Source: Nocardioides luteus (lineage in GTDB: Bacteria; Actinomycetota; Actinomycetes; Propionibacteriales; Nocardioidaceae). From it: a stretch of 64,000 nucleotides of DNA. Below, piece by piece: positions 45,762-57,109 of this stretch. The position numbers and the translations under genes are program-made. A model generated the notes under the pieces. That model searched no databases. It was not told where the DNA came from and saw only the letters and a program-made list of their open reading frames with translations. The stretch spans positions 42,905 to 106,904 of the forward strand of contig NZ_JZDQ02000022.1 in NCBI RefSeq assembly GCF_000960475.2. The letters are read 5' to 3'. Position 1 is the first letter of the stretch. Each line of letters starts with the position of its first letter.

Positions 45762-46730
45762 ATGGACATCGATGAGATGCTGTTCAACGGAAGCCTCGGG
45801 AGCACCTTTCCGTTGCCAGTGGCTGAACCCTTCACCTTCAAGATGGCGCGCGAAGCCGGGATCTCGCGGAGGCGGCTGGGCAAGCTTCTCGAGACGGGTC
45901 TCTTGCGCCGCGCGATCAAGGGCGTATATCTCGCGACCGAGGCGGGCGACTCTCTTGCCATCCGCGCTGCGTGCTTGAGACTGGTCGCACCCGCCGACTG
46001 CATCGTTGTCGATCGGCATGCCGGCTGGCTCCTCGGAGCCGAGATGATCCTCGCCCCTGGCGAGCACATCAGCCTTCGCCCGCTCTCGTTCTTCCGCCCG
46101 GCCGGCCGCGGCCGTCTTCGCAACGACATCGCCAGCAGCGGGGAACGCGACGTGCAGGACAGCGAGACGAACGAGATCGGTGGTCTGCGGGTCACCACCG
46201 CCCTGCGTACGGCCTGGGACCTCGGTCGCGTCCGCTGGCCCGACGAGGCGATTGCCGGAGTCTCGATGATGCACCGGCTCGGTGCGTACGAGCCGGAGGA
46301 GTTCATCGAGGGGATCGAGCAGTTCCGCGGTCAACGGTGGGTCACCACACTCCGGGGGATCGGTCCGCTGGCAGACGGCCGGTTCGAGTCACCGCCCGAG
46401 GCGGTGCTCGGGTTGCGTTGCCATCAAGCGAGGTTTCCGATGACTCCCCAGGTCGAGGTCTCCACCGTGACCGGTGAGTTCGTCGCGCGTCTCGATCTGG
46501 CCAACGAGGACCTTCTCGCTGCTGTCGAGTACGACGGCGCGGAGTGGCACTCCTCCCCCGGCCAGCTGGCACGTGATCGGGAAAGGCGTCTGGACGTATG
46601 CCGAGAAGGTTGGTTGGTCGAGGCGTTCACGAAGGGAGATCTCTTCACGCGGACCGGCGACGCCGACGTACGCATCCGGCAGCTGCACCATCGGGCGCTC
46701 CGGCGGCGCGGTGACCGGCTGGCGAGCTGA
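45762..46730 (+). CDS. AbiEi-like/DUF559 protein with a nuclease-like C-terminal domain
   Basis: 322-aa protein. The N-terminal third has a winged-helix segment (TFKMAREAGISRRRLGKLLETGLLRRAIKGVYLA) like that of AbiEi-type regulators. The C-terminal part matches the DUF559/Vsr-like fold: LDLANEDLLAAVEYDGAEWHSS, then RDRERRLDVCREGWLVEAF, in which E-Y-D-G-x-x-W-H is the typical core. Such solo genes are abundant in actinobacteria and of unknown function. No AbiEii toxin partner is next to it. The gene is flanked on both sides by family B repeats. Confidence 0.75.
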   Translation: MDIDEMLFNGSLGSTFPLPVAEPFTFKMAREAGISRRRLGKLLETGLLRRAIKGVYLATEAGDSLAIRAACLRLVAPADCIVVDRHAGWLLGAEMILAPGEHISLRPLSFFRPAGRGRLRNDIASSGERDVQDSETNEIGGLRVTTALRTAWDLGRVRWPDEAIAGVSMMHRLGAYEPEEFIEGIEQFRGQRWVTTLRGIGPLADGRFESPPEAVLGLRCHQARFPMTPQVEVSTVTGEFVARLDLANEDLLAAVEYDGAEWHSSPGQLARDRERRLDVCREGWLVEAFTKGDLFTRTGDADVRIRQLHHRALRRRGDRLAS

Positions 46731-46740
46731 GCGGGACAGT

Positions 46741-46818
46741 TGCGCCGACTCACGCCCCACAAGCGGGACAAATGCGCCGAGTCGGCGCCTCTGCGTGGAG
46801 CAGATGCGCCGACTCGGC
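46741..46818. repeat. Family B palindromic repeat 4
   Basis: GCGCCGAGTCGGCGC (46774-46788) and GCGCCGACTCGGC (46806-46818) are separated by 17 nt. The loop CTCTGCGTGGAGCAGAT is close to the reverse complement of the loop in repeat 3. An additional half unit TGCGCCGACTC is at 46741-46751. A direct repeat GCGGGACA precedes both units. It ends 6 nt before the rbpA stop. Confidence 0.88.
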
Positions 46819-46824
46819 GGGATT

Positions 46825-47184
46825 TCAGAAGATGATCTCGCCGGACTTCCGGCGGGAGCGGAGGAGGGCGATGGCCTCCTCCAGGATGTCCTCGGCCTCG
46901 GCGTCGGAGCGGCGCTCCTTCACGTAGGCGAGGTGGGTCTTGTAAGGCTCGATCTTCGGCGCCGGCGGCGCGTTCTCCTCGTCGAGACCGGCGGGGAGCC
47001 CACACTTGGGGCAGTCCCAGGAGTCCGGCGGCGTCGCCTCGACGGCGAAGGTGATGACCGAGCGATGTGCGTTGGCGCAGAAGTAGGTGACGGCCTTTCG
47101 TGGCGCAGCTTCGCCGCGCTCCGCCTCACCCATCGGCCCAGCACCGACTCGGGAGCCCCGAATCGCGTTCCCTCCACCTGCCAT
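46825..47184 (-). CDS. rbpA: RNA polymerase-binding protein RbpA
   Basis: 119-aa RbpA, an actinobacterial activator that binds RNA polymerase and primary sigma factors. The conserved N-terminal tail GGGNAIRGSRVGAGPMGEAERGE contacts promoter and polymerase, followed by a zinc-ribbon-like core (YFCANAHRS and WDCPKCGLPAG). The sigma-interacting C-terminal helix is near YKTHLAYVKERRSDAEAEDILEEA. One of the usual Zn ligands appears as His or Cys variants, as in the family. The region upstream (47185-47317) holds its promoter; an AACTTTAAGTT stretch lies at 47205-47215. Confidence 0.93.
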   Translation of the reverse strand: MAGGGNAIRGSRVGAGPMGEAERGEAAPRKAVTYFCANAHRSVITFAVEATPPDSWDCPKCGLPAGLDEENAPPAPKIEPYKTHLAYVKERRSDAEAEDILEEAIALLRSRRKSGEIIF

Positions 47185-47317
47185 GGTGCTGCGGTGTCCT
47201 CTCTCAACTTAAAGTTCGCAGCCCCGAGAGGCCACTTTGGGGGAATCGGACGGCAAAGAACTCCGTCCAGCGTCGATGAGTTTAGACGCTATCGCGCGTG
47301 CGCTGAAGGGGAATGCT

Positions 47318-47548
47318 TCAGTAGGCCATCAGCAGGCCGAGCGCGATCACACAGGCGAACCAGATCACACCGATACCGATGGTGAGCCGGTCGAGGTTGC
47401 GCTCGACGACCGAGGATCCACCCAGCGAGCTCGAGACGCCACCGCCGAACATGTCGGAGAGACCGCCACCGCGGCCCTTGTGGAGGAGCACGAGCAGGAT
47501 CATCAGCGCGCTCGCGATGACCAGGATGATGGTGAAGAGAAGTTCCAC
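47318..47548 (-). CDS. secG: Protein translocase subunit SecG
   Basis: 76-aa SecG with two membrane helices: LLFTIILVIASALMILLVLL and LTIGIGVIWFACVIALGLLM. Between them is the conserved GRGGGLSDMFGGG loop. It assists SecYE in protein export. GTG 47548 has AGGA about 8 nt upstream. It is the last gene of gap-pgk-tpi-secG. Confidence 0.92.
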   Translation of the reverse strand: MELLFTIILVIASALMILLVLLHKGRGGGLSDMFGGGVSSSLGGSSVVERNLDRLTIGIGVIWFACVIALGLLMAY

Positions 47549-47578
47549 GTCTGAAATCCTATCTGGAGAGCGGCAAAC

Positions 47579-48388
47579 CTACAGCACCGGTAGGTCGTAG
47601 TAACGGGAGATCGCCGCGAAGTCCTCCACGGAGAGGCTCGCGCCGCCGACGAGGGCGCCGTCGACGTCGCTCTCCTGCATCAGCGCGGCCACGTTGTTGG
47701 GCTTCACGGAGCCTCCGTAGAGGATGCGTACGCCCCCGGCGATCTCTGCGCCGTAGAGCTTCTCCAGCCGCTCCCGGATGCCGGCGCAGACCTCCTGGGC
47801 GTCCTGCGCGGTGGCGGTCTCCCCCGTGCCGATCGCCCAGACCGGCTCGTAGGCGATCACGACCTGCGCGACCTCGGCGTCGGTGAGCCCGGCCAGCGAG
47901 GCCTCGGTCTGACCGGTGCAGTGCTCGAGGTGGTTGCCGGCCTGGCGAATCTCGAGGCCCTCCCCGACGCAGACGATCGGGGTCATCTTGTGCTTGAGCG
48001 CGATCTTGGCCTTCTGGGCGACGATCTCGTCGGTCTCCCCGTAGTGCTCGCGACGCTCGGAGTGACCCACGATCACGTAGGTGCAGCCGAGCTTGGCCAG
48101 CATCGAGGCCGAGACCTCACCGGTGTAGGCGCCCGACTCGTGGGTCGAGACGTTCTGGGCGCCGTAGGTGATCCGCATCTTGTCGCCGTCGACCAGCGTC
48201 TGCACCGAACGAATGTCGGTGAACGGCGGGAAGACCGCCACCTCCACGGCCGCGAAGTCGTGGCGCTTGTCGGAGAGCGTCCAGGCGAGCTTCTGGACCA
48301 GGACCACCGCTTCCTGGTGGTTGAGGTTCATCTTCCAGTTGCCCGCGATGAGCGGGGTGCGCCCAGCGGCCTGCTTCTTCGCCGCCAT
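47579..48388 (-). CDS. tpiA: Triosephosphate isomerase
   Basis: 269-aa TIM-barrel enzyme interconverting dihydroxyacetone phosphate and glyceraldehyde 3-phosphate. Signature residues: Lys in [10 protein letters not shown], His in [13 protein letters not shown], Glu in [13 protein letters not shown], and the phosphate loop [11 protein letters not shown]. It overlaps the pgk stop by 1 nt. Confidence 0.95.
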   Translation of the reverse strand: MAAKKQAAGRTPLIAGNWKMNLNHQEAVVLVQKLAWTLSDKRHDFAAVEVAVFPPFTDIRSVQTLVDGDKMRITYGAQNVSTHESGAYTGEVSASMLAKLGCTYVIVGHSERREHYGETDEIVAQKAKIALKHKMTPIVCVGEGLEIRQAGNHLEHCTGQTEASLAGLTDAEVAQVVIAYEPVWAIGTGETATAQDAQEVCAGIRERLEKLYGAEIAGGVRILYGGSVKPNNVAALMQESDVDGALVGGASLSVEDFAAISRYYDLPVL

Positions 48389-49611
48389 CAGCCCAGGCCC
48401 CCGACCACGGTCGCCTCGTCGAGCACGGCGATGCCCGGGAGCGTCTTGCCCTCCAGATATTCGAGCGAGGCGCCGCCGCCGGTCGAGATGTGACCGAACT
48501 GGTCGTCGGCGAAGCCGAGCTGGCGGATCGCCGCGGCGGAGTCGCCGCCGCCGACGACCGAGAGGCCGTCGATCGTGGTGAGCGCCTGGGCGACCGCCCG
48601 GGTGCCCTCGGCGAAGGCAGGCTGCTCGAAGACACCCATCGGACCGTTCCAGAAGACCGTCTTGGCGCCCTCGAGCGCGGCGGCGTAGGTCTGCGCGGAC
48701 TCCGGACCGATGTCGAGGCCGAGCGACTCGGCCGGGATCGCGTTGGCCGCGACCACGCGGGCCGAGGCCTCGTCACCGAAGGAGTCGGCGACCACGACGT
48801 CGGTCGGCAGCAGGATCTCGACGCCGATCTCCTCGGCGCGCTCGAGATAGCCGAGCACGGTGAGGATCTGGTCCTCCTCGAGCAGCGACTTCCCGACCTC
48901 GTAGCCCTGGGCCTTGAGGAAGGTGAAGACCATGCCGCCGCCGATGAGCAGCTTGTCGGCCTTGCCGAGCAGGTTGTCGATCACGCCGAGCTTGTCGGAG
49001 ACCTTCGAGCCACCGAGAACGACCACATAGGGACGCTCGGGGGTCTCGGTGAGCCGCTTGAGCACGTCGATCTCCGTGGCCACCAGGTCGCCCTGCGCGC
49101 TCGGGAGCAGCTTGGCGACGTCGTAGACCGAGGCCTGCTTGCGGTGGACGACGCCGAACCCGTCGGAGACGAAGGCGTCGGCCAGGGCCGCGAGCTCGGC
49201 GGCGAAGGCCGCCCGCTCGACGTCGTCCTTGCTGGTCTCACCGGCGTTGAAGCGTACGTTCTCCAACAGGGCCACCTGGCCGTCGGCGAGACCGCCGACG
49301 ACCGAGCTGGCGGAGTCGCCGACGGTGTCGGTCGCGAAGGCGACCTCGGCACCGAGCAGCTCGCCGAGGCGGACGGCCACGGGCGCCAGCGAGTAGGCCG
49401 GGTCCGGCTCCCCCTTCGGGCGACCGAGGTGGGCGACCACGACGACCTTGGCGCCGGCATCGGCCAGCGCCTTGATCGTGGGCACCGAGGCACGGATGCG
49501 ACCGTCGTCGGTGATCGTGGTGCCTTCCAGCGGGACATTGAGGTCGGAGCGCACGAGGACCCGCTTGCCCGCGACTCCCTGCTCGATGAGCTGCGTGAGA
49601 TTCAGAGACAT
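48388..49611 (-). CDS. pgk: Phosphoglycerate kinase
   Basis: 407-aa glycolytic kinase. Signatures are [44 protein letters not shown], and the C-terminal nucleotide site [17 protein letters not shown] and [11 protein letters not shown]. It starts with ATG 49611 and is translated together with tpiA. It lies 38 bp downstream of gap. Confidence 0.95.
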   Translation of the reverse strand: MSLNLTQLIEQGVAGKRVLVRSDLNVPLEGTTITDDGRIRASVPTIKALADAGAKVVVVAHLGRPKGEPDPAYSLAPVAVRLGELLGAEVAFATDTVGDSASSVVGGLADGQVALLENVRFNAGETSKDDVERAAFAAELAALADAFVSDGFGVVHRKQASVYDVAKLLPSAQGDLVATEIDVLKRLTETPERPYVVVLGGSKVSDKLGVIDNLLGKADKLLIGGGMVFTFLKAQGYEVGKSLLEEDQILTVLGYLERAEEIGVEILLPTDVVVADSFGDEASARVVAANAIPAESLGLDIGPESAQTYAAALEGAKTVFWNGPMGVFEQPAFAEGTRAVAQALTTIDGLSVVGGGDSAAAIRQLGFADDQFGHISTGGGASLEYLEGKTLPGIAVLDEATVVGGLG

Positions 49612-49649
49612 AACGGGCTAGACACTAACCTGTGCGGAAGCTCGCTGGG

Positions 49650-50687
<1,038 letters not shown>

Positions 50688-50772
50688 TCACCCGCTGACG
50701 CCGACACTACCCAGCGCCTCTGAACCGCGGGAGACTGGGTTGGATCGTTCCAAAAGACGGACGAGTAGCAAA

Positions 50773-50810
50773 CGGCCCGAGCCCCTCGGATATGCGAGGG
50801 GCTCGGGCCG
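50773..50810 (-). terminator. Terminator hairpin between whiA and gap
   Basis: A perfect 16-bp GC-rich stem (50773-50788 with 50795-50810) with a 6-nt loop. It lies 22 bp past the whiA stop, which is at 50833, and before the gap promoter region. No T-run follows. Confidence 0.85.
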
Positions 50811-50832
50811 GTTCGACGTCGTGAAGGTGTTC

Positions 50833-51819
50833 CTAGGCGTCCTCGGCGAGCATCTCCGCGGTCAGCGACGCCTCGGTGTCGGGGATGCCGAGCTCCTCGG
50901 CCCGCTTGTCGGCCATCGCCAGCAGGCGGCGGATGCGGCCCGCGATGGCGTCCTTGGTGAGCACCGGGTCGTGGAGCTGTCCGAGCTCCTCGAGCGAGGC
51001 CTGCTTGTGCTCCAGGCGGAGCTTGCCGGCCTGGCGCAGGTGGTCGGGGATGTCCTCGCCCAGGATCTCCAGGGCGCGCTCGACGCGGGCTCCGGCTGCG
51101 ACGGCCGCGCGGGCCGAGCGGCGCAGGTTGGCGTCGTCGAAGTTGGCCAGCCGGTTGGCGGTGGCGCGGACCTCGCGGCGCATCCGGCGCTCCTCCCAGG
51201 CCATCAGCGACTCGTGGGCACCCAGGCGGGTCAGCAGCTGGCCGATCGCGTCGCCGTCACGGATGACGACGCGGTCCACGCCGCGGACCTCGCGCGGCTT
51301 GGCGGAGATGCCGATCCGGCGTGCGACGCCGACCAGGGCCAGCGCCGACTCCGAGCCGGGGCAGGTCACCTCCATCGAGGAGGAGCGGCCCGGCTCGGTG
51401 AGCGAGCCGTGTGCCAGGAACGCCCCGCGCCAGGCAGCGACGGCGTCGCAGGCCCCGCCCGAGACGACGGCAGGCGGAAGTCCCCGCACCGGTCGCCCAC
51501 GCTGGTCGAGCAGCCCGGTCTGGCGCGCGAGCGCCTCACCGTCCTTGACCACGCGCACGATGTAGCGGCTGCCCTTACGAAGCCCGCTCGCCTGGATGAG
51601 AGCCACCTCTGCCTCGTGACCGAAGACGTCGGCGATGTCTCGCTTCAGCCTCCGAGCCGCCAGACCGGTGTCGAGCTCAGCCTCGACCACGATCCTGCCG
51701 GCCACGATGTGGATCCCCCCAGCGAACCTCAACGTCGAGGCAACCTCTGCCTTGCGGCAGCATGTCTTGGTGATCTGAGTGGAGGCCAGCTCGGCCTTCA
51801 CCTGTCCCGTCATCGCCAT
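50833..51819 (-). CDS. whiA: Sporulation/cell-division regulator WhiA
   Basis: 328-aa WhiA protein. The N-terminal part is LAGLIDADG-homing-endonuclease-like ([49 protein letters not shown] in part). The C-terminal helix-turn-helix is [24 protein letters not shown] in part. It is conserved next to yvcK-rapZ-uvrC across Gram-positive bacteria; in Streptomyces it controls sporulation and division genes with WhiB. It ends with AEMLAEDA. Confidence 0.95.
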   Translation of the reverse strand: MAMTGQVKAELASTQITKTCCRKAEVASTLRFAGGIHIVAGRIVVEAELDTGLAARRLKRDIADVFGHEAEVALIQASGLRKGSRYIVRVVKDGEALARQTGLLDQRGRPVRGLPPAVVSGGACDAVAAWRGAFLAHGSLTEPGRSSSMEVTCPGSESALALVGVARRIGISAKPREVRGVDRVVIRDGDAIGQLLTRLGAHESLMAWEERRMRREVRATANRLANFDDANLRRSARAAVAAGARVERALEILGEDIPDHLRQAGKLRLEHKQASLEELGQLHDPVLTKDAIAGRIRRLLAMADKRAEELGIPDTEASLTAEMLAEDA

Positions 51820-51879
51820 GTCGGAGAGTCTTTCATTGTTGTCAACGACCCTCGAATCGGTTCCACGTCCGAGGCCGCG

Positions 51880-52866
51880 CTAGCCCGCCCCGATCACCCT
51901 CGCGTACGCAGCGGCGAGCCGCTCCGGGTCGTGTCGAGGGGTGCCGTCGCCGACGGCGACGTCGGCGACCTCGACCTGCGCACCGCACTTCTCGGCGACG
52001 CGCGACAGTTCGTCGAGGCCGTCGAGGGAGGAGTCGACGAGGACGGTGTGGATGCGGAGGTCGGGGGCGTGCTCGAGGAGGACCGAGAGGTGCTCGGCGG
52101 GGCCGAAGCCGGTCGTCTCCCCCGGCTGCTCGCCGAGGTTGAGCACGACGACGATCTTGGCGGTGGTGGCCACCAGGGCCTCGCGCAGGGCGCGGACCAT
52201 CAGGTGCGGCAGCACGGAGGTGAACCAGGAGCCCGGCCCCAGGAACACCCACTCCGCCTCGCAGATCGCCGTGACCGCGTCCGGAGCGGCGGGCGGGTTG
52301 TCGGGGATGAGCCGGATCGACTCGATCTTCCCGTCGGTGCTGGCGACCTCGACCTGACCCTGCACCGAGGTGAGGGCGTCGGGAGAGCCGGGCACCAGGC
52401 CGCGTACGTCGGCGACGATGTCCATCGGCACCAGCGCCATCGGCAGGACCCGGCCCTTGGCGCCCAGCAGCCGGCCGACCCAGTCGAGGGCCTCGACGTG
52501 GTCGCCGAGCTGCTCCCACAGGCCCACGATCAGCAGGTTGCCGAGGTTGTGGCCGCGCATCTCGCCCTCACCGGCGAAGCGGTGCTGCAGCACCTGGGCC
52601 CAGGTGTCGTCCCAGCGGTCCGCGCCGCACAGCGCTGCGAGCGCCATCCGCAGGTCACCGGGAGGCAGCACGCCGAACTCGCGGCGCAGCCGCCCGCTCG
52701 AGCCGCCGTTGTCGGCGACCGTCACGATCGCGGTGAGCTTGTCGACGGTCAGGTCGTCGACCAGCAGCCGCAGCGCGCTCAGCGACGCATGCAGTCCGTG
52801 CCCTCCCCCCAGGGCGACGACGGCCTGGGCATCTGCCCCGGGTCGGTCGGCCCCGGCCACTCTCAC
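51880..52866 (-). CDS. yvcK: YvcK/GlmR family protein (gluconeogenesis factor)
   Basis: 328-aa CofD-like nucleotide-sugar-binding protein needed for growth on gluconeogenic carbon and for cell-wall precursor balance. Signatures: VVALGGGHGLHASLSALR, VTVADNGGSSGRLRREFG, GHNLGNLLIVGL and the late LGPGSWFTSVLPHLMV. I chose GTG 52866, which overlaps the rapZ TGA in a GTGA junction; a second GTG lies at 52860. The longer frame to 52974 is a rapZ shadow. Confidence 0.93.
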   Translation of the reverse strand: MRVAGADRPGADAQAVVALGGGHGLHASLSALRLLVDDLTVDKLTAIVTVADNGGSSGRLRREFGVLPPGDLRMALAALCGADRWDDTWAQVLQHRFAGEGEMRGHNLGNLLIVGLWEQLGDHVEALDWVGRLLGAKGRVLPMALVPMDIVADVRGLVPGSPDALTSVQGQVEVASTDGKIESIRLIPDNPPAAPDAVTAICEAEWVFLGPGSWFTSVLPHLMVRALREALVATTAKIVVVLNLGEQPGETTGFGPAEHLSVLLEHAPDLRIHTVLVDSSLDGLDELSRVAEKCGAQVEVADVAVGDGTPRHDPERLAAAYARVIGAG

Positions 52867-53729
52867 TCCCGCCCGAGGTCTCGGTGGATCGCCTTCGCGT
52901 CCAGGCCGGCATCTCGCAGCCGCCTGGCGATCTCCTCCGCCATCGCCACGCTGCGGTGCTTGCCACCCGTGCAACCGATCGCCACGCGCATGAACCTCTT
53001 TCCTTCGTGGAGGTAGCCCTTGGTCACTCCGATGAGCACCGGAACATACCCGCTCAGGAACTCCTCCGCACCAGGACGCGAGTAGACGTAGGCGGCGACG
53101 TCGGGGTTGTCACGTCCGTTGCCGTCCTTCAGCTCCGGCACCCAGTGGGGGTTCGGCAGGAACCGCATGTCGGCCATGAAGTCGGCGTCGACCGGGATCC
53201 CGTACTTGAACCCGAAGCTCACCACCGACACCTTCAGGGTCGTCCGCTCCGGAGTGCCGAAGGCCTCGGCGATCCGGGCGGTGAGCTGGTGCACGTTGAG
53301 CTGGGTGGTGTCGATGACCAGGTCGGCGGCGCCGCGCAGGCTGGCCAGCACCACCCGCTCGCGCTCGAGGGCGTCCAGCAGCCGCTCGTTGCCCCGCTGC
53401 ATCGGGTGGGGCCGCCGGGCGGCCTCCTGGCGGCGTACGAGGGTGTCGTCGGCGGCGTCGAGGAAGACCAGGGTGGTGCGCCGCCCGGTCGCTCCCTTCG
53501 CCACGATCTCCTCGAGCTCGGCGAAGAACGAGCCGGAACGTACGTCGGTCACGACCGCCACCGGCTGCTCCGGGCCCCGGGCCGCGTCGACCCGCTCGAC
53601 CACCTGCGGGAGCAGGCTCGGCGGCAGGTTGTCGACGACGTAGTAGCCGAGATCCTCCAGCTCCTTGGCGGCGGTGCTCCGCCCGGCACCGGTCATGCCG
53701 GTGATGACGACGACCTCCCCCTTGTGCAT
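52863..53729 (-). CDS. rapZ: RapZ/YvcJ family P-loop nucleotide-binding protein
   Basis: 288-aa protein. Walker A is GMTGAGRSTAAKELEDLGYYVVDN, the RapZ-specific start; further blocks are VTDVRSGSFF, FLDAADDTLVRRQEAARRPHP in part, VSVVSFGFKYGIPVDAD in part and IGCTGGKHRSVAMAEEIARRL in part. In E. coli RapZ adapts RNase E to a small RNA; in Gram-positives its role is less clear. It lies 3 nt after uvrC. Confidence 0.93.
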   Translation of the reverse strand: MHKGEVVVITGMTGAGRSTAAKELEDLGYYVVDNLPPSLLPQVVERVDAARGPEQPVAVVTDVRSGSFFAELEEIVAKGATGRRTTLVFLDAADDTLVRRQEAARRPHPMQRGNERLLDALERERVVLASLRGAADLVIDTTQLNVHQLTARIAEAFGTPERTTLKVSVVSFGFKYGIPVDADFMADMRFLPNPHWVPELKDGNGRDNPDVAAYVYSRPGAEEFLSGYVPVLIGVTKGYLHEGKRFMRVAIGCTGGKHRSVAMAEEIARRLRDAGLDAKAIHRDLGRE

Positions 53730-53732
53730 GAC

Positions 53733-55733
53733 CTACTCCTCGATGATCTCGCCGGTGGTGACGTTGATGGCGCCAACCTTGCCATTCTTCGCCGTCTGCT
53801 CCACAGCGGTCTTGATCGCTGTCGCCGTGGCGGGGCCGATGCCGGGCACCAGGGCGATCTCCTCGACGGTCGCGGCGCGGAGCTTCTTGAGCGAGCCGAA
53901 GTGCTTCATCAGGGTCTTGCGGCGCACCTCCCCCAGGCCGGGTACGTCGTCGAGCAGGCTCTCCACCATCGACTTGCTGCGCCGGCCGCGGTGATGGGTG
54001 ATCGCGAACCGGTGCGCCTCGTCGCGGACCCGCTGCAGCAGGTAGAGCCCTTCCGAGGACCGCGGCAGGATGACCGGGTCCTCCTCGTCCGGCACCCAGA
54101 CCTCCTCGAGCCGCTTGGCCAGACCGACGACCGGGATGTCGTTGATCCCGAGCTCGGTCAGGGCCCGCTGTGCGGCCGCGACCTGGGGCGCGCCACCGTC
54201 GACGACGACCAGTCCGGGGGCGTAGGCGAACTTGCGGGGCCGACCGGTCTCCGGATCCACCAGCATCGGACCGCTGGCCCCCTCCACCTCGGTCGACACG
54301 ATCGACGTCGACTGCTCGTCGAGCAGTCGCTTGAACCGCCGGGTGATCACCTCGTGCATCGCCCGGACATCGTCGGAGCCGTCCTGGCCCTTGATGATGA
54401 ACCGCCGGTATTCCGACTTCCGGGCCAGGCCGTCCTCGAAGACCACCATGCTGGCCACGATCTCGGTGCCCTGCAGGTGGGAGATGTCGTAGCACTCGAT
54501 CCGCAGCGGCACCTCGTCGAGCTCGAGCGCCTCCTGGATCTCCTCCAGCGCCCGGTTGCGGATGGTCAGGTCGCTGGCACGCTTGGTCTTGTGGAGCGCG
54601 AGGGCCTGCTCGGCGTTCTTCGCCACCGTCTCCTGCAGCGTCTTCTTGTCACCGCGCTGCGGGACCCGGATCCGGACCTTCGCCTTGCGTACGTCGGAGA
54701 GCAGCTCCTCGAGGGTCTCGTGATCGGGCGGCAGGGCCGGCACCAGGATCTCGCGCGGGATCGCCTCCGCGTCTTCGCCGGCGTAAAGCTGGAGCAGGAA
54801 GTGCTCGACCAGGCCGGCGGTGTCGGCGTCGTCCATCCGGTCGGCGACCCAGCCGCGCTGGCCCTTGATGCGGCCGCCGCGTACGTAGAAGATCTGCACA
54901 CCGACCTCGAGCGGGTCCTCGGCCAGCGCGATCACGTCGGCGTCGGCGCCGTCGCCGAGCACCACGGCCTGCTTCTCCAGGGCACGCTGCATCGCGGCGA
55001 GGTCGTCACGCAACCGGGCGGCCTTCTCGAAGTCGAGGGCCTCGGAGGCGGCGTACATCTCCTTCTCGATCCGCTTCGTGAAGGTCGTGGTGTGGCCGGC
55101 CATGAAGTCGCAGAAGTCGTCGACGATCTCCCGGTGCTCCTCCTCGGAGATGTTGCCGACGCAAGGGGCGGTGCACTTGTCGATGTAGCCGAGCAGGCAG
55201 GGGCGGCCGATCTGCTGGGAGCGTTTGAAGACGCCGTTGCTGCACGAGCGCATCGGGAAGACGCGCAGCAGGATGTCGACGGTCTCGCGGATCGCCCAGG
55301 CGTGGCCGTAGGGGCCGAAGTAGCGGGTGCCCTTGCGCTTGGCGCCGCGGCCCACCATCACCCGCGGGAACTCCTCGGAGACGGTGACCGCGAGCCACGG
55401 GTAGGACTTGTCGTCGCGGTACTTGACGTTGAACCGCGGGTCGAACTCCTTGATCCAGGTGTATTCGAGCTGGAGCGCCTCGATGTCGTTGTTGACCGTC
55501 GTCCACTCGACGCTGGCCGCGGTGGTGACCATCGTCGCCGTGCGTGGGTGGAGGCTCGGGATCGGCTGGAAGTAGTTCGCGAGCCGCTGGCGCAGGTTGA
55601 TCGCCTTGCCGACGTAGATCACCCGCCCCTTGGGGTCGCGGAACCGGTAGACCCCGGGCTGGGTGGGGATGTCTCCAGCTCTGGGGCGATAGCTCTGCGG
55701 ATCGGGCACGTCCGCAAGCCTATCGGCGGGCAC
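53733..55733 (-). CDS. uvrC: Excinuclease ABC subunit C
   Basis: 666-aa UvrC, the incision subunit of nucleotide excision repair. Domains in order: GIY-YIG nuclease ([20 protein letters not shown], about residues 25-44), a cysteine-containing region ([17 protein letters not shown]), a UVR motif, an RNase H-like nuclease ([33 protein letters not shown]) and C-terminal HhH motifs ([18 protein letters not shown]). GTG 55733 is used; an in-frame GTG at 55709 (VPDPQSYRP) is also possible. It lies 33 nt downstream of the reverse transcriptase gene. Confidence 0.95.
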   Translation of the reverse strand: MPADRLADVPDPQSYRPRAGDIPTQPGVYRFRDPKGRVIYVGKAINLRQRLANYFQPIPSLHPRTATMVTTAASVEWTTVNNDIEALQLEYTWIKEFDPRFNVKYRDDKSYPWLAVTVSEEFPRVMVGRGAKRKGTRYFGPYGHAWAIRETVDILLRVFPMRSCSNGVFKRSQQIGRPCLLGYIDKCTAPCVGNISEEEHREIVDDFCDFMAGHTTTFTKRIEKEMYAASEALDFEKAARLRDDLAAMQRALEKQAVVLGDGADADVIALAEDPLEVGVQIFYVRGGRIKGQRGWVADRMDDADTAGLVEHFLLQLYAGEDAEAIPREILVPALPPDHETLEELLSDVRKAKVRIRVPQRGDKKTLQETVAKNAEQALALHKTKRASDLTIRNRALEEIQEALELDEVPLRIECYDISHLQGTEIVASMVVFEDGLARKSEYRRFIIKGQDGSDDVRAMHEVITRRFKRLLDEQSTSIVSTEVEGASGPMLVDPETGRPRKFAYAPGLVVVDGGAPQVAAAQRALTELGINDIPVVGLAKRLEEVWVPDEEDPVILPRSSEGLYLLQRVRDEAHRFAITHHRGRRSKSMVESLLDDVPGLGEVRRKTLMKHFGSLKKLRAATVEEIALVPGIGPATATAIKTAVEQTAKNGKVGAINVTTGEIIEE

Positions 55734-55766
55734 CGACAGCCGAACCGCGCCCGAGGGTGCGACCTG

Positions 55767-57077
55767 TCAGCGGCTCCAGTCGATCGCGTCGAGCTCAGCG
55801 AGGAGCCGGGCGCCGCGTACGGGATCGTGCTGGGCCACCCAGGAGACACGGCCCCGCAGATGCTCCTCGAAGGCCGGGACCTGGTCGCGGTTCTGAGTGC
55901 TCGGGCCATGGCGGCGGCAGTTGTGGAGGATCGCGCGGAGCAGGTCGACCTCCTCGCGCGGCACGCGGGGTCGCTCGTTGACGACCAGCCCGGCCAACCG
56001 CTGACGGCCACCGCGCGGCATCACGCCGGTCTTGCGCGGGTTGAGCCGGAAACCCTCATCCCGCACGATCTCCTCGATCGCGTCGAGCAGCCGGGAGGTG
56101 CCGTGCCCCCAGCCCGCCTCGCCCGAGAACGCCAGGTCGTCCGCGTACCGGGTGTAGCGGCCGCCCCACGAGCGGGCGAGAGCCGTGAGTCGGACATCGA
56201 GGCCGTACGCGGTGAGGTTGGCGAGTGCGGGCGACGTCGGTGCGCCCTGGGGCAGATGGGGTGCGGCCAGCCGGCGCCCGAGCCGCCAGTGGGCATCGAG
56301 GAGCTCGTCCTCGCCGGGCCGCGGGACCGCCCGCCAGGCACTGCGCGGCAGTACGCAGGTGGTCAGTCCGGCCAGGCAGTGCGCGACCGGTTCGGGGTAG
56401 CCCGCCGTGCGCCAGATCCCGTAGACCCGGGAGACGCTCACGCTGGCGAAGAACGCCTCCAGATCCAGGCGCAGGACGATCGGCCGGCCGGCATGCGGCA
56501 CCGCGTAGGACCTCACCGAGCCGCCCGGCCGGAAGCCACGGGCCGCATCGTGTGGCGGGATCCGCGAGACGACCTGGTCCAGGAGCAGCCGCTGGATGGC
56601 TCGCAGCCGGGGCTTGGGTGCCTCCAGCACGCGGATCGCGCCGCTCGGCGCGGTCCGGTGGCTGACCCGGTAGTGCTGGAGCCGGGGCTCCTCGGCCGCT
56701 CGGGCCCAGCGCCGCGGGTCGGCGAACCAGTCCAGCTCAGCGGCGGTCACGTCGAGGAAAGCGGCGACCGAAGCCAGGTCGTCGAGCTGCGGCAGGGCCC
56801 ATCGGTTGGTGACCATGCGCGTCGGTGCCACCGGCTGGGTGACCGGGCCGACGGCCACCGCCTTCTCGGCTGCGGGCAGGCTGCGCAGAATCACGGCGAG
56901 CTCGCGCGGCCGGTCGTGGGGCGGCCTGGGGTAGAGCTCGAGCGCCTGTGTCGCCAAGGTGCGCAGCCAGGCCGTGCGTCGGCCGAGGACGACCGCCCCG
57001 CTCGCGACCAGGCCGTTGCGGGTCCACTCCCCCGCCAGGAAGCCTGCCGCCAACGCCCGCGCCAGGTCGGCTCTCAC
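55767..57077 (-). CDS. Retron-like reverse transcriptase
   Basis: 436-aa reverse transcriptase starting from GTG 57077. Catalytic motifs are LDLEAFFASV (Asp205) and the YADD box RYTRYADDLAFSG (311-314). The QGxPTSP motif HLPQGAPTSPALANL (275-289) is of the retron type. Retron RTs also carry a NAxxH motif and a VTG motif; their counterparts here are YAVPH (191-195) and LAGLVVN (361-367). The first 140 residues are a helical domain (LARALAAGFLAGEW, WALPQLDDLASVAAFLDVTAAELDWFADP) typical of this actinobacterial group and otherwise unknown. The frame continues upstream to 57248 but is Arg-rich and crosses the predicted RNA, so I exclude it. No ribosome site is evident at the GTG. Confidence 0.85.
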   Translation of the reverse strand: MRADLARALAAGFLAGEWTRNGLVASGAVVLGRRTAWLRTLATQALELYPRPPHDRPRELAVILRSLPAAEKAVAVGPVTQPVAPTRMVTNRWALPQLDDLASVAAFLDVTAAELDWFADPRRWARAAEEPRLQHYRVSHRTAPSGAIRVLEAPKPRLRAIQRLLLDQVVSRIPPHDAARGFRPGGSVRSYAVPHAGRPIVLRLDLEAFFASVSVSRVYGIWRTAGYPEPVAHCLAGLTTCVLPRSAWRAVPRPGEDELLDAHWRLGRRLAAPHLPQGAPTSPALANLTAYGLDVRLTALARSWGGRYTRYADDLAFSGEAGWGHGTSRLLDAIEEIVRDEGFRLNPRKTGVMPRGGRQRLAGLVVNERPRVPREEVDLLRAILHNCRRHGPSTQNRDQVPAFEEHLRGRVSWVAQHDPVRGARLLAELDAIDWSR

Positions 57078-57109
57078 CGTGGCAGCCAGGCGACCTGGGC
57101 GCCGCTGGA

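Noticed and set aside
45762..46730. AbiE toxin-antitoxin pair
   Set aside because: Only an AbiEi-like winged helix is present; the C-terminus is DUF559-like and no AbiEii toxin gene is adjacent.
47185..47317. SigR-type promoter for rbpA
   Set aside because: The needed GGAAT-N18-GTT is not present in the rbpA direction; the GGAAT seen lies on the other strand.
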